From positions 182,825 to 245,473 of the forward strand of contig NW_014577490.1 in the NCBI RefSeq assembly GCF_000485595.1: DNA of 62,649 bases. The letters are read 5' to 3'. The stretch's first letter is position 1, and each line of letters opens with the position of its first letter. This DNA comes from Priapulus caudatus (Eukaryota; Priapulida; Priapulimorpha; Priapulimorphida; Priapulidae). The position numbers and the translations under genes were made by a program. Positions 13,181-49,039 of the stretch are shown piece by piece. A model generated the notes under the pieces. That model did no database searches and was not told the DNA's origin. It saw nothing but the letters and a program-made list of their open reading frames with translations.

Positions 13181-14057
13181 GCCCATGAATGACAACGCAC
13201 ACCAGTTTCTAATATTTATGCTTCGGCTAAATAATTGACGTAATTAGAATCTAGTGTCTGCCTAATCGTCCGAACATGTGCCTATAAATTAGGAATCCCT
13301 GCTGATTGCAGCCGCGTTCGTACATAACTCTGATATCGACCTCAGCTGCCGTGGCAGTGGATTAGAATGTGCACCATTCCACACTTCTGATATTATCTTC
13401 TGCGTCGTCTTCGCCCTTTCGAAAAAGCAGCCTTCTCATAGAGTTAGCAGTCTTCGAATTAAGCTGGAATTAGACGTTTAGAAATCTCGGTGGGCATGTA
13501 AACATTGCAAGCTCACTTGCCCGACGGGCTCCTGCTTTAAAAACGCATAAAATATAATGAAACTGGCCATTTAACTAAAGGGTATTAATTTAAAATCACT
13601 AAATGTTAACAGCGGAAACGAATGGCGTTTAGAGGTTCTCTGGTGTACACTTCTTTACTCGATATTCCAAAAATATTCCTGCAAAATAAATGTGCAACTA
13701 GAATGTCATTCGGGCATGTACATTTTACAGAATACTTGCCTCAAGCGGCAAGTGGCTCAATATGTTTTTCGTGAAGACTGAGAGTTAAGCGACCAGGTGG
13801 AATTTTGCGAACAATTAACCGCTGCTCTTCTATTGTCGACGTTGCCTCGGCTCGTCGCAGAAGAATAGAGATGCTTGCACGCATGCTCACGCTAACGCAG
13901 CCGACGCGATCGTAATTAGAAGATAAATTGTCTCGACGCGTCCGCGCGATTTCGCCGCCACGGGAATCTAATTAAAATTTTGCTGCGTGGCGCTGCGGTC
14001 GCTAATCCTCGCAGCGCCATCTATCGGCGAGGGTTCTCGGCTCCGCGCCCCCTGGTG

Positions 14058-14311
14058 TCGAGAGAGAGAGGGGGAAGCGTGAGTGTGTGTGAGAGAGAGA
14101 GAGAGGGAGAGAGCATGAGAGAAGGAGGTGGGAGAGGGAGAGAGTAAGTGAGAGATAGAGATAGAAAGAGAGTGAGAGAGTGTGAGATAGAAAAAACAAA
14201 GAGCGAGAGAGAGTGAGAGATAGAAAAAACAAAGAGCGAGAGAGAGTGAGAGATAGAGAAAACAAGAGAGAGAGAGAGAGAGAGAGAGTGAGAGAGAGAG
14301 AGAAAGGGAAG

Positions 14312-14346
<35 letters not shown>
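14058..14346. repeat. (GA)n microsatellite
   Basis: Purine array with a roughly 48-bp higher-order unit (AGATAGAAAAAACAAAGAGC repeated) in its middle. Confidence 0.95.
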
Positions 14347-14348
<2 letters not shown>

Positions 14349-15012
14349 CAGCGAGCAGCGAGAGTGAAACGAGCGAGAAGAGCGAAAGCGAGAGCGTGCA
14401 GACAAGGTACGCTTGCAGGTGACGCAAGGCGAGACCTCTTTTGCGTCTACAATATGGCGTCTGCTTGGCATCTCTCGGATCGTCCGGTGAGATGATATAA
14501 CACAGGGAGTCGTCGCCAACTGCTACTCGTGCGTAGTAGAGCTAGCTAGCTTATCTATGTTTGTACGTGGCGGCGGCGGCGGGCGCCCGCTGCGCCATGG
14601 GAATAGATGGCTTTTCGATTAGCGCAGCCGCTGCGCCTCGAGGCTTGCGCGTCGCCCCGTTCCTGAATTCTTCGGTGATGATGTGAATGCGCGTGCGAGG
14701 ATGTAAATCGCGAAATCACGCCGGCACGACGGCGCATCACAACTAGCTGCAGGACCGCACCAGCACACGGACGCGACGCAGCATGACGCGCAAACATTCC
14801 GGCACTAACTGCAAAACACGGTGACCACCGCGCAGCACCGGTCCGAAGCGCACGCAGCGGCATGCAGGCGCAACATACGGCAGACTACACTGCAGGAACA
14901 GCCACACGCAGTACGCCAGCACGCGCAAGCTCGCATCGCACACGCGAATTAGCAACGCGAGGCGAGATTTCTGTAGTTGAATCCAGCTAACGATTTTAAT
15001 CTTAAAGCGGCT

Positions 15013-15512
15013 TTAAGCCGCACTATGCGCATCAAGGATATTTCTCGCAGTAGTAGACTAGCAAATACATTTCGTGTCATGCATAATCAGCCTACCGTAT
15101 GACAAAATAACTAGTTGTCCCCCATTTTCGGCTGCGCGTGTTCTTAAAACGGGACGAGCACAGGAGGTGAGATAAAGACTAGGCATTCTGGCGCAAACGT
15201 GGATGTTTGCCAAACATTTAGCCTCGAAGTGTTAATCTTTGGTAACCCGTACGCTGTATGCCGCGAGCACGCTGTGCGGTTGCGTTGGCAGGGCAAGCCG
15301 CGAAAGTGTCAACAACATCGGAAAATTTTGACCATTGGGAGGGTATTTTCAACAATACGTTTTTATAAGAAACGCGGTGTGACATGGAGGAACTCTATAG
15401 AGTTTTATTTTGTCATGACAGGTAGTGTGCATTTATGAATGAGCAGGAAAGTATTTGCTAGTCTAGTACTGGAGAAAATTTAGGCGTTTGTGCGGCATTG
15501 TGGCGGCTTTAA
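15013..15512. mobile_element. TTAA-flanked long-inverted-repeat element
   Basis: Inverted arms of about 70 bp share GACTAGCAAATAC near 15056 and 15452 and GCCGC(C)AC-ATGC at the ends. TTAA lies at both borders (15013-15016, 15509-15512). The interior shows no transposase. Confidence 0.6.
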
Positions 15513-17612
15513 CCGAGGAAAAAATTCCACGCGTGCGTTCGCCTCGAAAAAGATCCTTTCCTCACTAACAAAAAATCCTTAAAAGCCGTTATAAGTCTGC
15601 GGTTTCGTGAAACGTCGTGCGTTTTATGACGTTCGTGTCTCGTAAAAAGGCGTTATTTGCCGACATGCATCGTGAAATTGACCACATTTTCCTTACTACA
15701 CTCTCTTCGCGACTTTGCTGTGCAAAATCAAGCAAAATACGGCAAAATCAAGTCTCGTTATGCTCACAATATAACGATGAATCGGAAAATAAATGATTTT
15801 GAAATTTAACACTAATGGCTGCCGCGACAACGCGTGTCACGTGGTCCCCTATTGATACACGTGGTACGTGTAATCTATTGAAATACTCGTCTCCTAGTGA
15901 CTGACGCCACGGCGCATTTGATTAACCGCGCTGAACAGGCTTACATGTGCATTAGGAGCGGCGTATGTAATCGGAAAGTGAGCTTCATGGAGCGGCTTTC
16001 AGAGGAAATCAGATAGATCTCGGAGTTTGATGACGAAAAAGGGCAAAAACAGCGAGTGCGATTCGCCACCGTGATCCGTCCGATCTGCATCGTTTTAAAT
16101 GTGCCTCATGTCATTGCTATCTAACCACGAGTTTCGGTTCGCGGGGAGATGCTGACAGTCATATTTTGAAGTGGGAACGGTTATTGTCGGTTATTCGGAC
16201 GAATCGCGGGTTTAGACCATTTTAATGATCTAGGAACCGGGAAACCGGGAAGGTTTTTCAAAATTTAAAGGAACTGGGAATGGCAATTTTATTTATCTGG
16301 TAACTAAAAAATTATATACCTCTTTTCCATAAGAAATATAAACCATATTTAATATTTTCCTTTACATTGGACACTAAGAAGGCATGCATCCCTTTCCTGA
16401 TTCTCCCGCTATTTTGTTTTCACCAGCGTTCCCATGGCGTGCACCAGAAGTCTCGTAACCACTGCCCAGTGTATTTATTAGCAACGTCGCGCTCTCAATT
16501 ACGATGTCTCTCGTGGGCCATTAGAGAGGAGATGACGTGCTTCAGCATCCCCTCCTCCCAGCTTCATGCCCCGCTCTGCTCGACACGCTCCCTGGTGGCA
16601 GCTGTGGGCATTATCTGGCGTCTGGAAAAGCGTGAAACAGCAGCAGCAACGACGACTGCGCGTTCGAAAGCAACTAGACAAAATATCGATCGGCTGGGGG
16701 TTTCCTGCGTAGAACGCCCTATATACGCGTGTAGTATGTATCTACCATGAAATAACCTCAGTCTATGCGTCTATATACCTCTGCATAACGTGTTGTGATG
16801 TGAGGGTCACGGCTGGCGACTGCGGCAGCGTCTCTAATGCTTCCCGGATAAAACCGGTTGTTATGTCACGATGTCAAGCATGATGCGTCACACGCAGGGA
16901 TATTTCTACGCGATAGCATTGAACATCGAGTTCGCTGTTGTGTCGTATAGATAGATATACGCTATGACCGCGTGTCGCATTATGCATATGTGCAATGCAT
17001 ATATTACATGCAGGTGTGGAGTGTGAACCGAGAGATCTGATTGCTGGCGTGTACCTACCTCGCTACGCGCATATATCTTGTGATGGGCTTCCAAGCGATG
17101 ATGCTTATACATTGACGACGGTGAGGAGTATAGTGAGCTAACCGAACGAGTATTGTCACGTACTCGCCAGTGTCGACGAAATGACGGCAGTGACGACAAC
17201 GCGAGAGCCGACGAGTTTTAAAACGTGAGGTCTGCACGCGGATCTGTAGGTGTTTTGTTACGTAGAATTGTTTACTCGTTCACAGTTTTAAGGCGGTGTG
17301 TCCCCGTCAGCACTTCACTAACGATCTAGCATGCTGCACACAACATAGTGGTTAGATGGGTTCCTTGTCGTTTTGGGGGCTGAAAAGATGAGAAAGATGT
17401 CTTACAGCACTGCCTGCTGTAACGGGGAATATTCTGATAGCTGGAAGTTAGATTGAATTACAATGGAAGACATTGATTAGAGTGGGTGTGAAGCGAATGA
17501 GGTCAAAAGCTAATCCAGTGGTGACCATCAGTAAAGGTAACGTTGGTTGTTGTGGACTATGGTATCATCATGGTCGTGACGAGTTAGCCTTGCGTGGACA
17601 GTACATTCAAAT

Positions 17613-17776
17613 CAGGGTAAAAAATACACGGGAGCGATGAGCGATTCGCTCTTCAAACTTCCGAAATCACTCCCGTGAAGCTCAAAATAGCTCCCGTAAA
17701 AATTTTGACGAGAGCTATTTTTTCCACAAACTTTTGAAAAAAAGCTCCCGTGAAAAAAAGAGTAATATTTCCCCTG
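17613..17776. mobile_element. hAT-like MITE with 8-bp TSD
   Basis: ATTCAAAT is duplicated at 17605-17612 and 17777-17784. The ends are CAGGGTAAAAAATAC and inverted CAGGGGAAATATTAC. GCTCCCGT occurs several times inside in both orientations. Confidence 0.85.
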
Positions 17777-18437
17777 ATTCAAATCTATGTTAGCGGTCAT
17801 CTCTGTAAAACGGCCACGTGTCCATAAAGTTCACCGTTAGTATTCATCATGATAATTATACAGTGAAATTGTCTTTATACAGAATTGTCTCTTTATAAGA
17901 ATGACCACAAATGTGGCGGCTAATTTTTGCGTTTCCATTTAGTAGCCGTTATACGTATAGGTTTAATTAACTTTATAGAGAAAGCTAACGCTGACTATTC
18001 TCACTGTACTCCACCGCATGCATGTCCTTTAATTGCTTTGTGATTTTATAACGGCGATATTGCTCTACTAGCGGTCCTTCTGTTTCGCAGGCAACCGCTC
18101 CGAATAGTCGAGTCATTAAATATTTAAGGTGCTCGTTTGCTTCCACTGCACAGGGGAATAGACATAGAAGCTGCAGCAAGGGACAGAATATATAATATAT
18201 TTCTGTAAGAGAGTGCTCGTATGTTTACGAATACTAGCTTGTGGTAATAATAGTATTTGGACACTGATACTGCCGAGTGCCGACTACCCGTTATGTCATA
18301 TAGTGCATTTTCTATTGGAAATAACTTACGTCGGATTTAATATGATGAATTTTTTAAATATGTTGCTCAATAAATTTGTCCCCGGCGGGAAATTATTTAA
18401 AGAAAGTAACATGCGCAAGCAATAACCTGTGTAATAA

Positions 18438-18496
18438 TATCAGGAGTAAGATAATATAGGATATATTATATATCCTATATTATCTTACTCCTGATA
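18438..18496. repeat. Short hairpin element (CAGGAG tip)
   Basis: Arms of about 27 bp start TATCAGGAGTAAGATAATAT and pair perfectly around an AT loop. Confidence 0.88.
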
Positions 18497-18839
18497 ATAT
18501 GTGTAGCAGTGCGGTCGCCTTGTGTGGGTCAATGTTGCACTGTGAGACCGCGTGAAGAAAACTGCGCAGGCTCCTGTCGAATCAATTAATTCATTAATTT
18601 ATTAGGGGCAATTACAATTAACAAAGCCACATAACAACAATTAAAAAAAGAAAAAAAAGAACGGCTAGATTAAAGGGAACCTAGAGGAGATTTGCCTACA
18701 TGATTTACGCTGCAGAGCGGTTTTTGCCCACGTTGCCATGGCAACAGCAGGCGCCAGCTGCATATCTTGAGTGCGCGTGTGAGCCTGTATATATCGTGCT
18801 GGCGACAACGTTTCAGACTCTGCTGTCGATACTGCAGCG

Positions 18840-19025
18840 ATGCCCTCCCCCTCTTCATCCATCCCTCACTCTCTCCCCCTCTCCCTCTCCACCTCTCCCT
18901 TTATTACTCTTCCATATGATCTCTATCTGGCTCTAGAGAGAGATCTTCTCTCTTCTCTGCTCTCTCTCATCGTCCGTGCATCGATCTCGTCCTCATCTCT
19001 CCGCTCTCTCTCTCTCTCTCCTCCT

Positions 19026-19082
<57 letters not shown>

Positions 19083-19090
19083 TTCCCTCT
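18840..19090. repeat. (CT)n microsatellite
   Basis: Pyrimidine-rich array. The longest pure CT run is 19032-19071. Confidence 0.95.
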
Positions 19091-19127
19091 TTTCTCCCGC
19101 AGGCTTTGGTTCAGTCCCGCTGGCCTA

Positions 19128-19168
19128 ACCCTATAACCTCAACCCTAACCCTAACCCTAACCCTAACT
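19128..19168. repeat. Interstitial telomere-like (CCCTAA)n
   Basis: Four perfect and several degenerate CCCTAA units lie next to the CT array. No inverted repeat was found around this copy. Confidence 0.9.
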
Positions 19169-19745
19169 CCTAAACCTTATCATTTACTCGAATTTAACCT
19201 CTATACATAAGCTATCCTTATGCCTATACCCAACCTAATTCCGAACCCGTCGCGTATGTACTGGGACCCTAAAGTAGTAATATCCTTACTTCACTGCTCA
19301 CATAGTATGTGCGTTTTCAATTGCCTTTAATCACACGCCTAATCATTGCACTCCCATTTACTTGTGTTTGGTAATTACTTTTCTTACGGCAAAACATCAA
19401 TCCTTTGCACAGCGCATTTCGATCAATGATTATGTAAAGTGAAAATCGAGTTTAATGCGATCAGCCATGCAAGGCGCGTTTGCATATTTAATCATGCTAC
19501 TTAATTACTATCTGTGTAACTGCGCAGCGTCATAATTACACATTGTATAATTACGACGTACTGAACGTCTATATAATAACATTATAACTACTATAAGAAA
19601 CTGCTGGTGACATGCGCTCATGTGATGTGCTGGTGACTTAATTACTCCTAATGTGGCTGATTTTGATGATTGTGCTGTATTTTGCCTGTAGCATACGTGG
19701 TTTAATATACAGCCATGTATATATGTGTGCTGATTGTGCATACCA

Positions 19746-19787
19746 CCAGGAGTGAATAAAAACAAACTTTGTTTCTATTTACTCTGG
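19746..19787. repeat. Short hairpin element (CCAGGAGTGAATAAA tip)
   Basis: CCAGGAGTGAATAAAAACAAA pairs with TGTTTCTATTTACTCTGG with few mismatches. The left arm carries AATAAA on the + strand. Confidence 0.65.
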
Positions 19788-20260
19788 ATACAATACGTAA
19801 TCACGTATGTATGCGATGTATCACTATCACTATCAGGCAATACATCAATAGAATGAGGTGCTTCCAACATCATCATCATCATAATCATCATCATCGTCGT
19901 CGTCGTAGTAGTGCTTCTCACTTGTAATGAGAAATATTGTCGGTATGTAGAGGGGTAGAGCATGCATGCCCACCTGGGAAATTACGTACAATGTGAAGAA
20001 CACACGCATAGGCAAAGCTTCCTACACCTGCCCCATAAGCAGGAAATAATATCACCATTGACTCGATCCCTCTTTGTTAGTTTTTTTGTACTTGTAACAG
20101 CGTAAATGTGATGTTGTATTATTATTATGTAAACCAGAGCTCTATAGGTTGCTGAAAAGGAAATTCTCACAAATTTGATTTGCAATTCTCCAATGCACAC
20201 ATATAGCGCATCTCACACTAAGAAAGGGCAGATATAGATGCACGGATATGAGGGTTCATA

Positions 20261-20569
20261 CCACAGGCACTTGGAACGTCTGAATACAAATAAAAAAGGT
20301 AAATAAACACGAAATGTATTTACTACCAAAGTCTTAATGTTTCTCTACTCTCTCGCTTATTATTGCCGATAATTACCCGTAAATGCCGGTCAAATGCTTA
20401 TCTGCAACACACAAGTACACCGCACGCACGCCCTGTGCACAAACGACATGAATAAGAGAGTATTCGTGTTCATATTCATGTTATTCATATTAAGACTTTG
20501 GTAGTAAATACATTTCGTGTTTATTTTCCTCGTTTTTTATTTGTATTCAGACGTTCCAAGTGCCTGTGG
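20261..20569. mobile_element. Long snapback element with 6-bp TSD
   Basis: Arms of about 80 bp (20261-20340 and 20490-20569) are nearly perfect inverted copies, from CCACAGGCACTTGGAACGTC inward to ACCAAAGTCTTAAT. TTCATA is duplicated at 20255-20260 and 20570-20575. The 150-bp loop is non-coding. High arm identity suggests recent insertion. Confidence 0.85.
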
Positions 20570-20790
20570 TTCATACTTTAGAGCGTACGTAAACAGTCGG
20601 AGCGATTCAGCGATCGACATTCGCACACGCGTTACAGCGCCTTTGTTACACTTACAGCCAGCCAGCGTGTGTACTGAACCAGGGCTGGCTGTTTTGTCTA
20701 TCACGCACATCCTGCCTAGATATCACCTATAGGCTATATCCTAATATAGAGACAGACAAACCCACTCACGCACGCACGCACATACACGCG

Positions 20791-20796
<6 letters not shown>

Positions 20797-20874
<78 letters not shown>
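20797..20874. repeat. (CA)n microsatellite
   Basis: About 39 uninterrupted CA units. Confidence 0.97.
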
Positions 20875-20879
<5 letters not shown>

Positions 20880-21348
20880 GCGCGTGCGCCCGCGCTCACG
20901 CACATGCCTATATGTGTCATTGGTTTTTCGATAAGGAGAACATTGTAGGTGGAAGGCTGAACGCTGCAGACACAACACGCACGTTGCTTCGCCGTTTTTA
21001 CTTCGTTACGTAGTTTACACTCAGATGGTCATCGGCTGAAGGTCTTCGTCTAGTCAAACGCGGTTGCTGTTAAGAAAATAGCATTATTTGAGCTATAAAC
21101 GGGAAGGAATAGCTTTCTACATTGTGGTTTGGGATTATCCATTACCGGTAATATAACGATTTCCATAACAGTTGTTGATGTAATTCAATAGCAAGACAGT
21201 GATAACAAAGACCAATCAACATTTTTAGCAAGAGTTTCGACAACTGGTCTTGTTGTCTTTTTCAAGCCGAAACAGAAATAGTTTCTAGAATAAGAACCAA
21301 CATTGTCAACAATTAAGCAACTTTAGGTTATATGTATATATCAGGATT

Positions 21349-21399
21349 CAGGAGTGAATAATAATAGATTATATAAAAATCTATTATTATCCACTCCTG
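21349..21399. repeat. Short hairpin element (CAGGAG tip)
   Basis: The 22-bp arms CAGGAGTGAATAATAATAG... pair with one mismatch. It lies about 125 bp before the CAP-Gly exon acceptor. Confidence 0.85.
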
Positions 21400-21523
21400 T
21401 ATATGTATATTATATGTGCTATATGTTTATACTAAATTATATCATATTTATTTTCCGTCACAAAATAATAAGTAATTCGCCGGGGAAACATCAGTCGTTA
21501 ACATAACCGTCTCTCAGTTGCAG

Positions 21524-44649
<23,126 letters not shown>

Positions 44650-44704
44650 AGTCAGCGGATTGGGGAGGGGGGTGGATAGAGGATTTAGTGTGTCTGTGTG
44701 TGTG

Positions 44705-44744
<40 letters not shown>

Positions 44745-44837
44745 TGTGTGCGTTCGGTGTGTAGTTGCACGTATGCATGCGTGTGTGCGTGTTTCTGTTC
44801 AGTGTGTAGCGCACGTATGTGCGCGTCCGTGCGTGCT

Positions 44838-44977
44838 TAAGCCCGGCGCACACGTGAGTTATTTTACTCAAGTAAAATGACGCATGCGTCAAATTACTCA
44901 ACGAAAATCCGAGGCGCACGTGAGTAAAATGACTCATGCGTCATTTTACTTGAGTAAAATAACTCACGTGTGTGCGT
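44838..44977. mobile_element. Palindromic MITE-like element in the 3' region of the main gene
   Basis: CACGTGAGTTATTTTACTCA and its complement form long arms, with TGACGCATGCGTCA and TGACTCATGCGTCA nested inside. The ends are GCGCACACGTGAG and CTCACGTGTGTGCG. No clear TSD is seen. Confidence 0.65.
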
Positions 44978-45752
44978 GCGTGTGTGTGCATGTTTTGAAG
45001 ATGTGTGTGCAGTTCGATACTCTGCCATTTAGACTGTTCATTGCAGACTATAGTGTAGACGTGGTCCCCTGGGTTACAATGATCATCGAGTGACTAACAA
45101 GTCTGCCGTATTTGTTGTGACCAGCGCTCCGCTCCGCAGGCTTGTCGCTCACTGTTCATCACGGCCACTTGAAGACGTCTGCTCTCTTCGTCTGAACGAG
45201 GGGTTGACGTGTGAAATGTAATCAAAAGCTGCAGAGGCTTCGTTAATACGGTAGCTTTTGTATTTTATTACCTGACGCAGCACACAGGACCGTGTGACTC
45301 TCTAGATGTAACCAGAGATCTATCATATAGTCGGTCAGTATGAATGCAAAAGTGAAAGGATTTATATCACCGGGAGAGGCAGTCGAGTCAAACTAGACGA
45401 ACTGAGATCATGGCGACAAGATATCAATTATTTTGTGTCTATACTTGTACTTCATCGTGATGATAGTATGGTAGTGACTCTTATAAGACAGACACGTAGG
45501 TTTTCTTCTAGCTTACACAATGTATGAAACATGTGAAGTAGGGAATTTCTCATCTTAGTTCTTGTTCACAATCTGTGATACGATGTTTCTTCTATGGTGA
45601 CTATATTTGGGCGTAAATACTTCTCCCGTGACTTGTGAAACTCTGCAACATTGCCCCTACGTAGTATAAATGTGAAGCATGCGAGAGCCTATGCGTAATG
45701 TATTCATTCTTACTAGATTTGTTAAGTGTCATGTTTGCAATATGCATGTTAA

Positions 45753-45797
45753 CAAGAGTACATAATAGGAGATGTACTCTCCTATTATGTACTCTTG
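45753..45797. repeat. Short hairpin element (CAAGAG tip)
   Basis: CAAGAGTACATAATAGGAGA pairs with TCCTATTATGTACTCTTG around a short loop. Confidence 0.85.
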
Positions 45798-47738
45798 ATG
45801 TTAATCATCAGGGCGTTGTGTGCGTGCGTGCGTGCGTACGTGCGTGCGCGTGCGTGCGCGCGCGTGTGTGTGAGTTAATCAATGGAAAGTAGTTTCATTT
45901 GTTAGGAGATTTCCAGCAATGTTACACGTTTCTAGAAGCTAATTATGTTAGAGTTTAGTGAATTCGACCTCTACATTTATGTGGATGAGAAGCAAGTTGA
46001 ATATATAGGCAATGCCCACAACAGAGATTTGAATGAACATTAATATATGATGATATATACATATACATATATATATACGTTACATATAAGGATTACGTTT
46101 ACATACACATTTATCTTGTTGCTGTGGCTGCACTTACGGATTCAAAAATCTAATTGTTTTAAATAATTGCACAAGTATGGCACCTACTAACGGTGATTTA
46201 TTCTTAGTTTAGTCAGGTTTGCCAACAAAAGCTTTATTTTTCTAAGTTTGTGTCTGATCTTCTTGATTGATAATATTTTGTTCGTGCTTATTGAATAGCA
46301 GATGACGTATATGACAAGCGTGGTCATAAAGGGGTTCGCCGATCAGTATGCGAAAGATATTTAACGGGGTAAAATTTATTAACTTATTCTGTAAATAATT
46401 TTTTTGGGATTGTACAGTCGCTATCCTAGAATGGTGTCGAGTTTTTGAGTGATTTTGTTTAGTATTATGGAGTCACGAGGCCAGAATATTATTAATTTGT
46501 ACTTATGATTAACACTAACAGTCGCGTAATTTATACGATGTATCCGGCAACGTCATTTAATGGCATGGCATGAATGGAATCTGGTTGCATACGTTTGGAT
46601 TGTTTCCACGATGAGAATAAATATAATTTAAAGTAGTTTAATTCGTGGATTTGGAAGTAGTCGCCATAGTCGGTATCAAAAGAAACCCTAGGTTCACTGC
46701 AGGCGCTATGGCCAGACCATAGAATTTTCTCTGAATGCACGTAGGTACTATAAGTGAGTGGGGGAAAATTAGGTGTCCACACCCCTAACATCTACGGCGA
46801 TGTTATCGTAGGGAAAATGGGTTACGGTGAGTAGGTAGCGCCTCCTGGTGTGCGATTTAAACAGATTTTAAACAGTAACTATGTGTGCAGTGTATTCAAG
46901 GCGATGACAATTCTTCAATTTCAAAGTATATAAAATGGATAGCATCGAATCTTTTCTCGGTACCGAATATAATTTTATATCCGTTGCTGAGTGAAGAGCC
47001 GTTTCTATTTTTAAGGTGGTGCACGCATAAAGATAGCGAACGGATTTTCGTAGCCTATGACTAAATACTGTGCTGTGGCCTTTCACTTTTCAGTTTCATG
47101 GTTGGATATGACTGCTAGTGGCAAATGGTTGTAAATAATGAAACTAACGTAATCAGCCCTAGTGGTTTTTTCAATGGTGTGACTAAATCCTTCTACTGCA
47201 GTTCATCAGTACCGAATTGGTATGTGCGCTTTGGCAGAACTTATTCTAAACTATGTTGCATCGCTCTACACTCTTTTGGCATCAAACCATTTTATATCGT
47301 GTCATGTAATATTTAAAAGTCATTGGTATGGCGTTTAATTAATTGGATCAGTTCATCTTCACTTATTGCAGTGATTCGCATGATGCTTGATTTGTCGATG
47401 GTATTTTACTAACCGTTGAGATTGCTCTAGGGTATAAACAGCTACAGTATCACTTCAGAGAATTCTCGGTGCAGAACTGTTTAGCAGAAAACGCATCCGT
47501 CGCATCCTTCCTTAAGGCAGGTTTCAGTTAGATGACTTTCCTAATCCTTGCTCCTTTTGATATGTGCAGCGGTGTGACAATCTACATGTACTAACAATGC
47601 ATAACATTGTGTCTACCTTTTATATGGTGTCGGGCCTCCTAGAAAAGTGATGATAGGAAGTAATCAAAACTTAGACTTGCTGCAAGTGCAGCCCAAGTCC
47701 GCAATCTGTACTGGCGACTGTTCAACCCATTCTATGGG

Positions 47739-47744
47739 AATAAA
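47739..47744 (+). terminator. Possible polyadenylation signal of the MTUS-like gene
   Basis: AATAAA is followed 20-40 bp later by T/GT-rich sequence. It lies 3.1 kb after the stop. An earlier AATAAA at 46616-46621 is an alternative. None closer to the stop was seen. Confidence 0.25.
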
Positions 47745-48829
47745 GCTGCTTGTATTTCAGTTGGAAAGTACATTGTTCTGTCTGTCACTTCGATATTTAT
47801 TTTCTCTGACGCTCTTGTTTTGACGCGCTACTGCATGGACGCGCTATAAAGCCATTTGATATCGTTCGCAGATGATATAGATAAGATATTCTACACGGCT
47901 CTTTCGAGGGTGTTAGAGGATGTTATGGCCCAATGCAGTAGTAGCATTACTATGTGTAAAGTGTACTACGTGTATTAAAACGTGTAGCTATAGACGTAAT
48001 CGACAAAACCAAATGTCGAACCATGGCGATTGAAACGATCCCTGGCGCAAAACCGTCTTTTGCACATCGGATTTGCATATGCCGTGTTACACGAAGCTTT
48101 AGACAGAAGCTGCTTGTGTCATTCCTCTGTGTATATGCGCATAAAGTATGGCCACAAGTAACTTGTACAGCGCCGAGCGGATTTTAAAATGATTATTTAA
48201 CAACGCGTAAACATTGACTTGCGTGTGCATTTTTAATTTGGCATGAACGTAATAAGTAAAATTGCATTCACATTTGTACTTTAATCCCGTACCCGCATGG
48301 GAATGTGTGGGTGTGTGAGATACATAATACGTTTTTAGCGAATGAACCTTCTGGCAGAAAATTTTCCCCGCGATACTGTAACACGTACACCGGAATGTGT
48401 CGCTCGACAGATCAAAGTTCAGTGTAGAAGTAATTTTGGCGCTGTTTTGTGAATAGCAGAACTGCATATTCCAGGCATATGCATTCCTGCGTTCACACAT
48501 TATCAATATTATGACTGAACAGTGTAACAACAACGAAGAATGAAAATAATTTTGTATACAAAAATATATATAGTTTATTCGTTCATGTATCCAACATGAC
48601 TGAGTTGTGGCTTACATTGTTACAAGTTGTCTGTTCCGTTTTAGATCACCAATAATCACTAGAAATATGTGAATTTGACATAGAGACGCTCTTACAGGAA
48701 CTCATACATTCTCAAAAGTCTTGTTTTATGTAGAAGAATTTGTTATCCAAAATGCGCAAATCTAGTCGTTATTTTTTGCTATCGTGGGAGGAAAGAGCTG
48801 CTATTGATAATGTAAAGGGCGTGCATGTT

Positions 48830-49039
48830 CTAACGACGGCGGCGGCGCAGAACTCTAGTACTGCGTGCTGGCTTGCTAGCAGTGCGTGCTGGCTTCTTAG
48901 CACTGCGCGCCGGCTTGCGTATCTTCCTCACTTTGCTGGAGCTCCTACGCTGCTTGCTAGCGGTGCGCTTCTTCGTCACAGACTGAGTTGCTAGGACTAG
49001 TTTGATAGTGCGGGATCGCAGCACTCTGGTTGCGGGGAC
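48830..49039 (-). CDS. Exon 3 of the basic protein gene
   Basis: The acceptor is gtaattttgcag, phase 0. It encodes 69 residues with 27 Arg/Lys and ends LRRRRR followed by TAG (48830-48832). KPARSAKKPARTASKPARS is an internal tandem repeat. Confidence 0.75.
   Translation of the reverse strand, partial: VPATRVLRSRTIKLVLATQSVTKKRTASKQRRSSSKVRKIRKPARSAKKPARTASKPARSTRVLRRRRR

Noticed and set aside
46817-46835. ATGGGTTACG followed by GTGAGT as a first exon
   Set aside because: No promoter or phase-matching downstream exon was found, and nothing links it to the exon at 55103.
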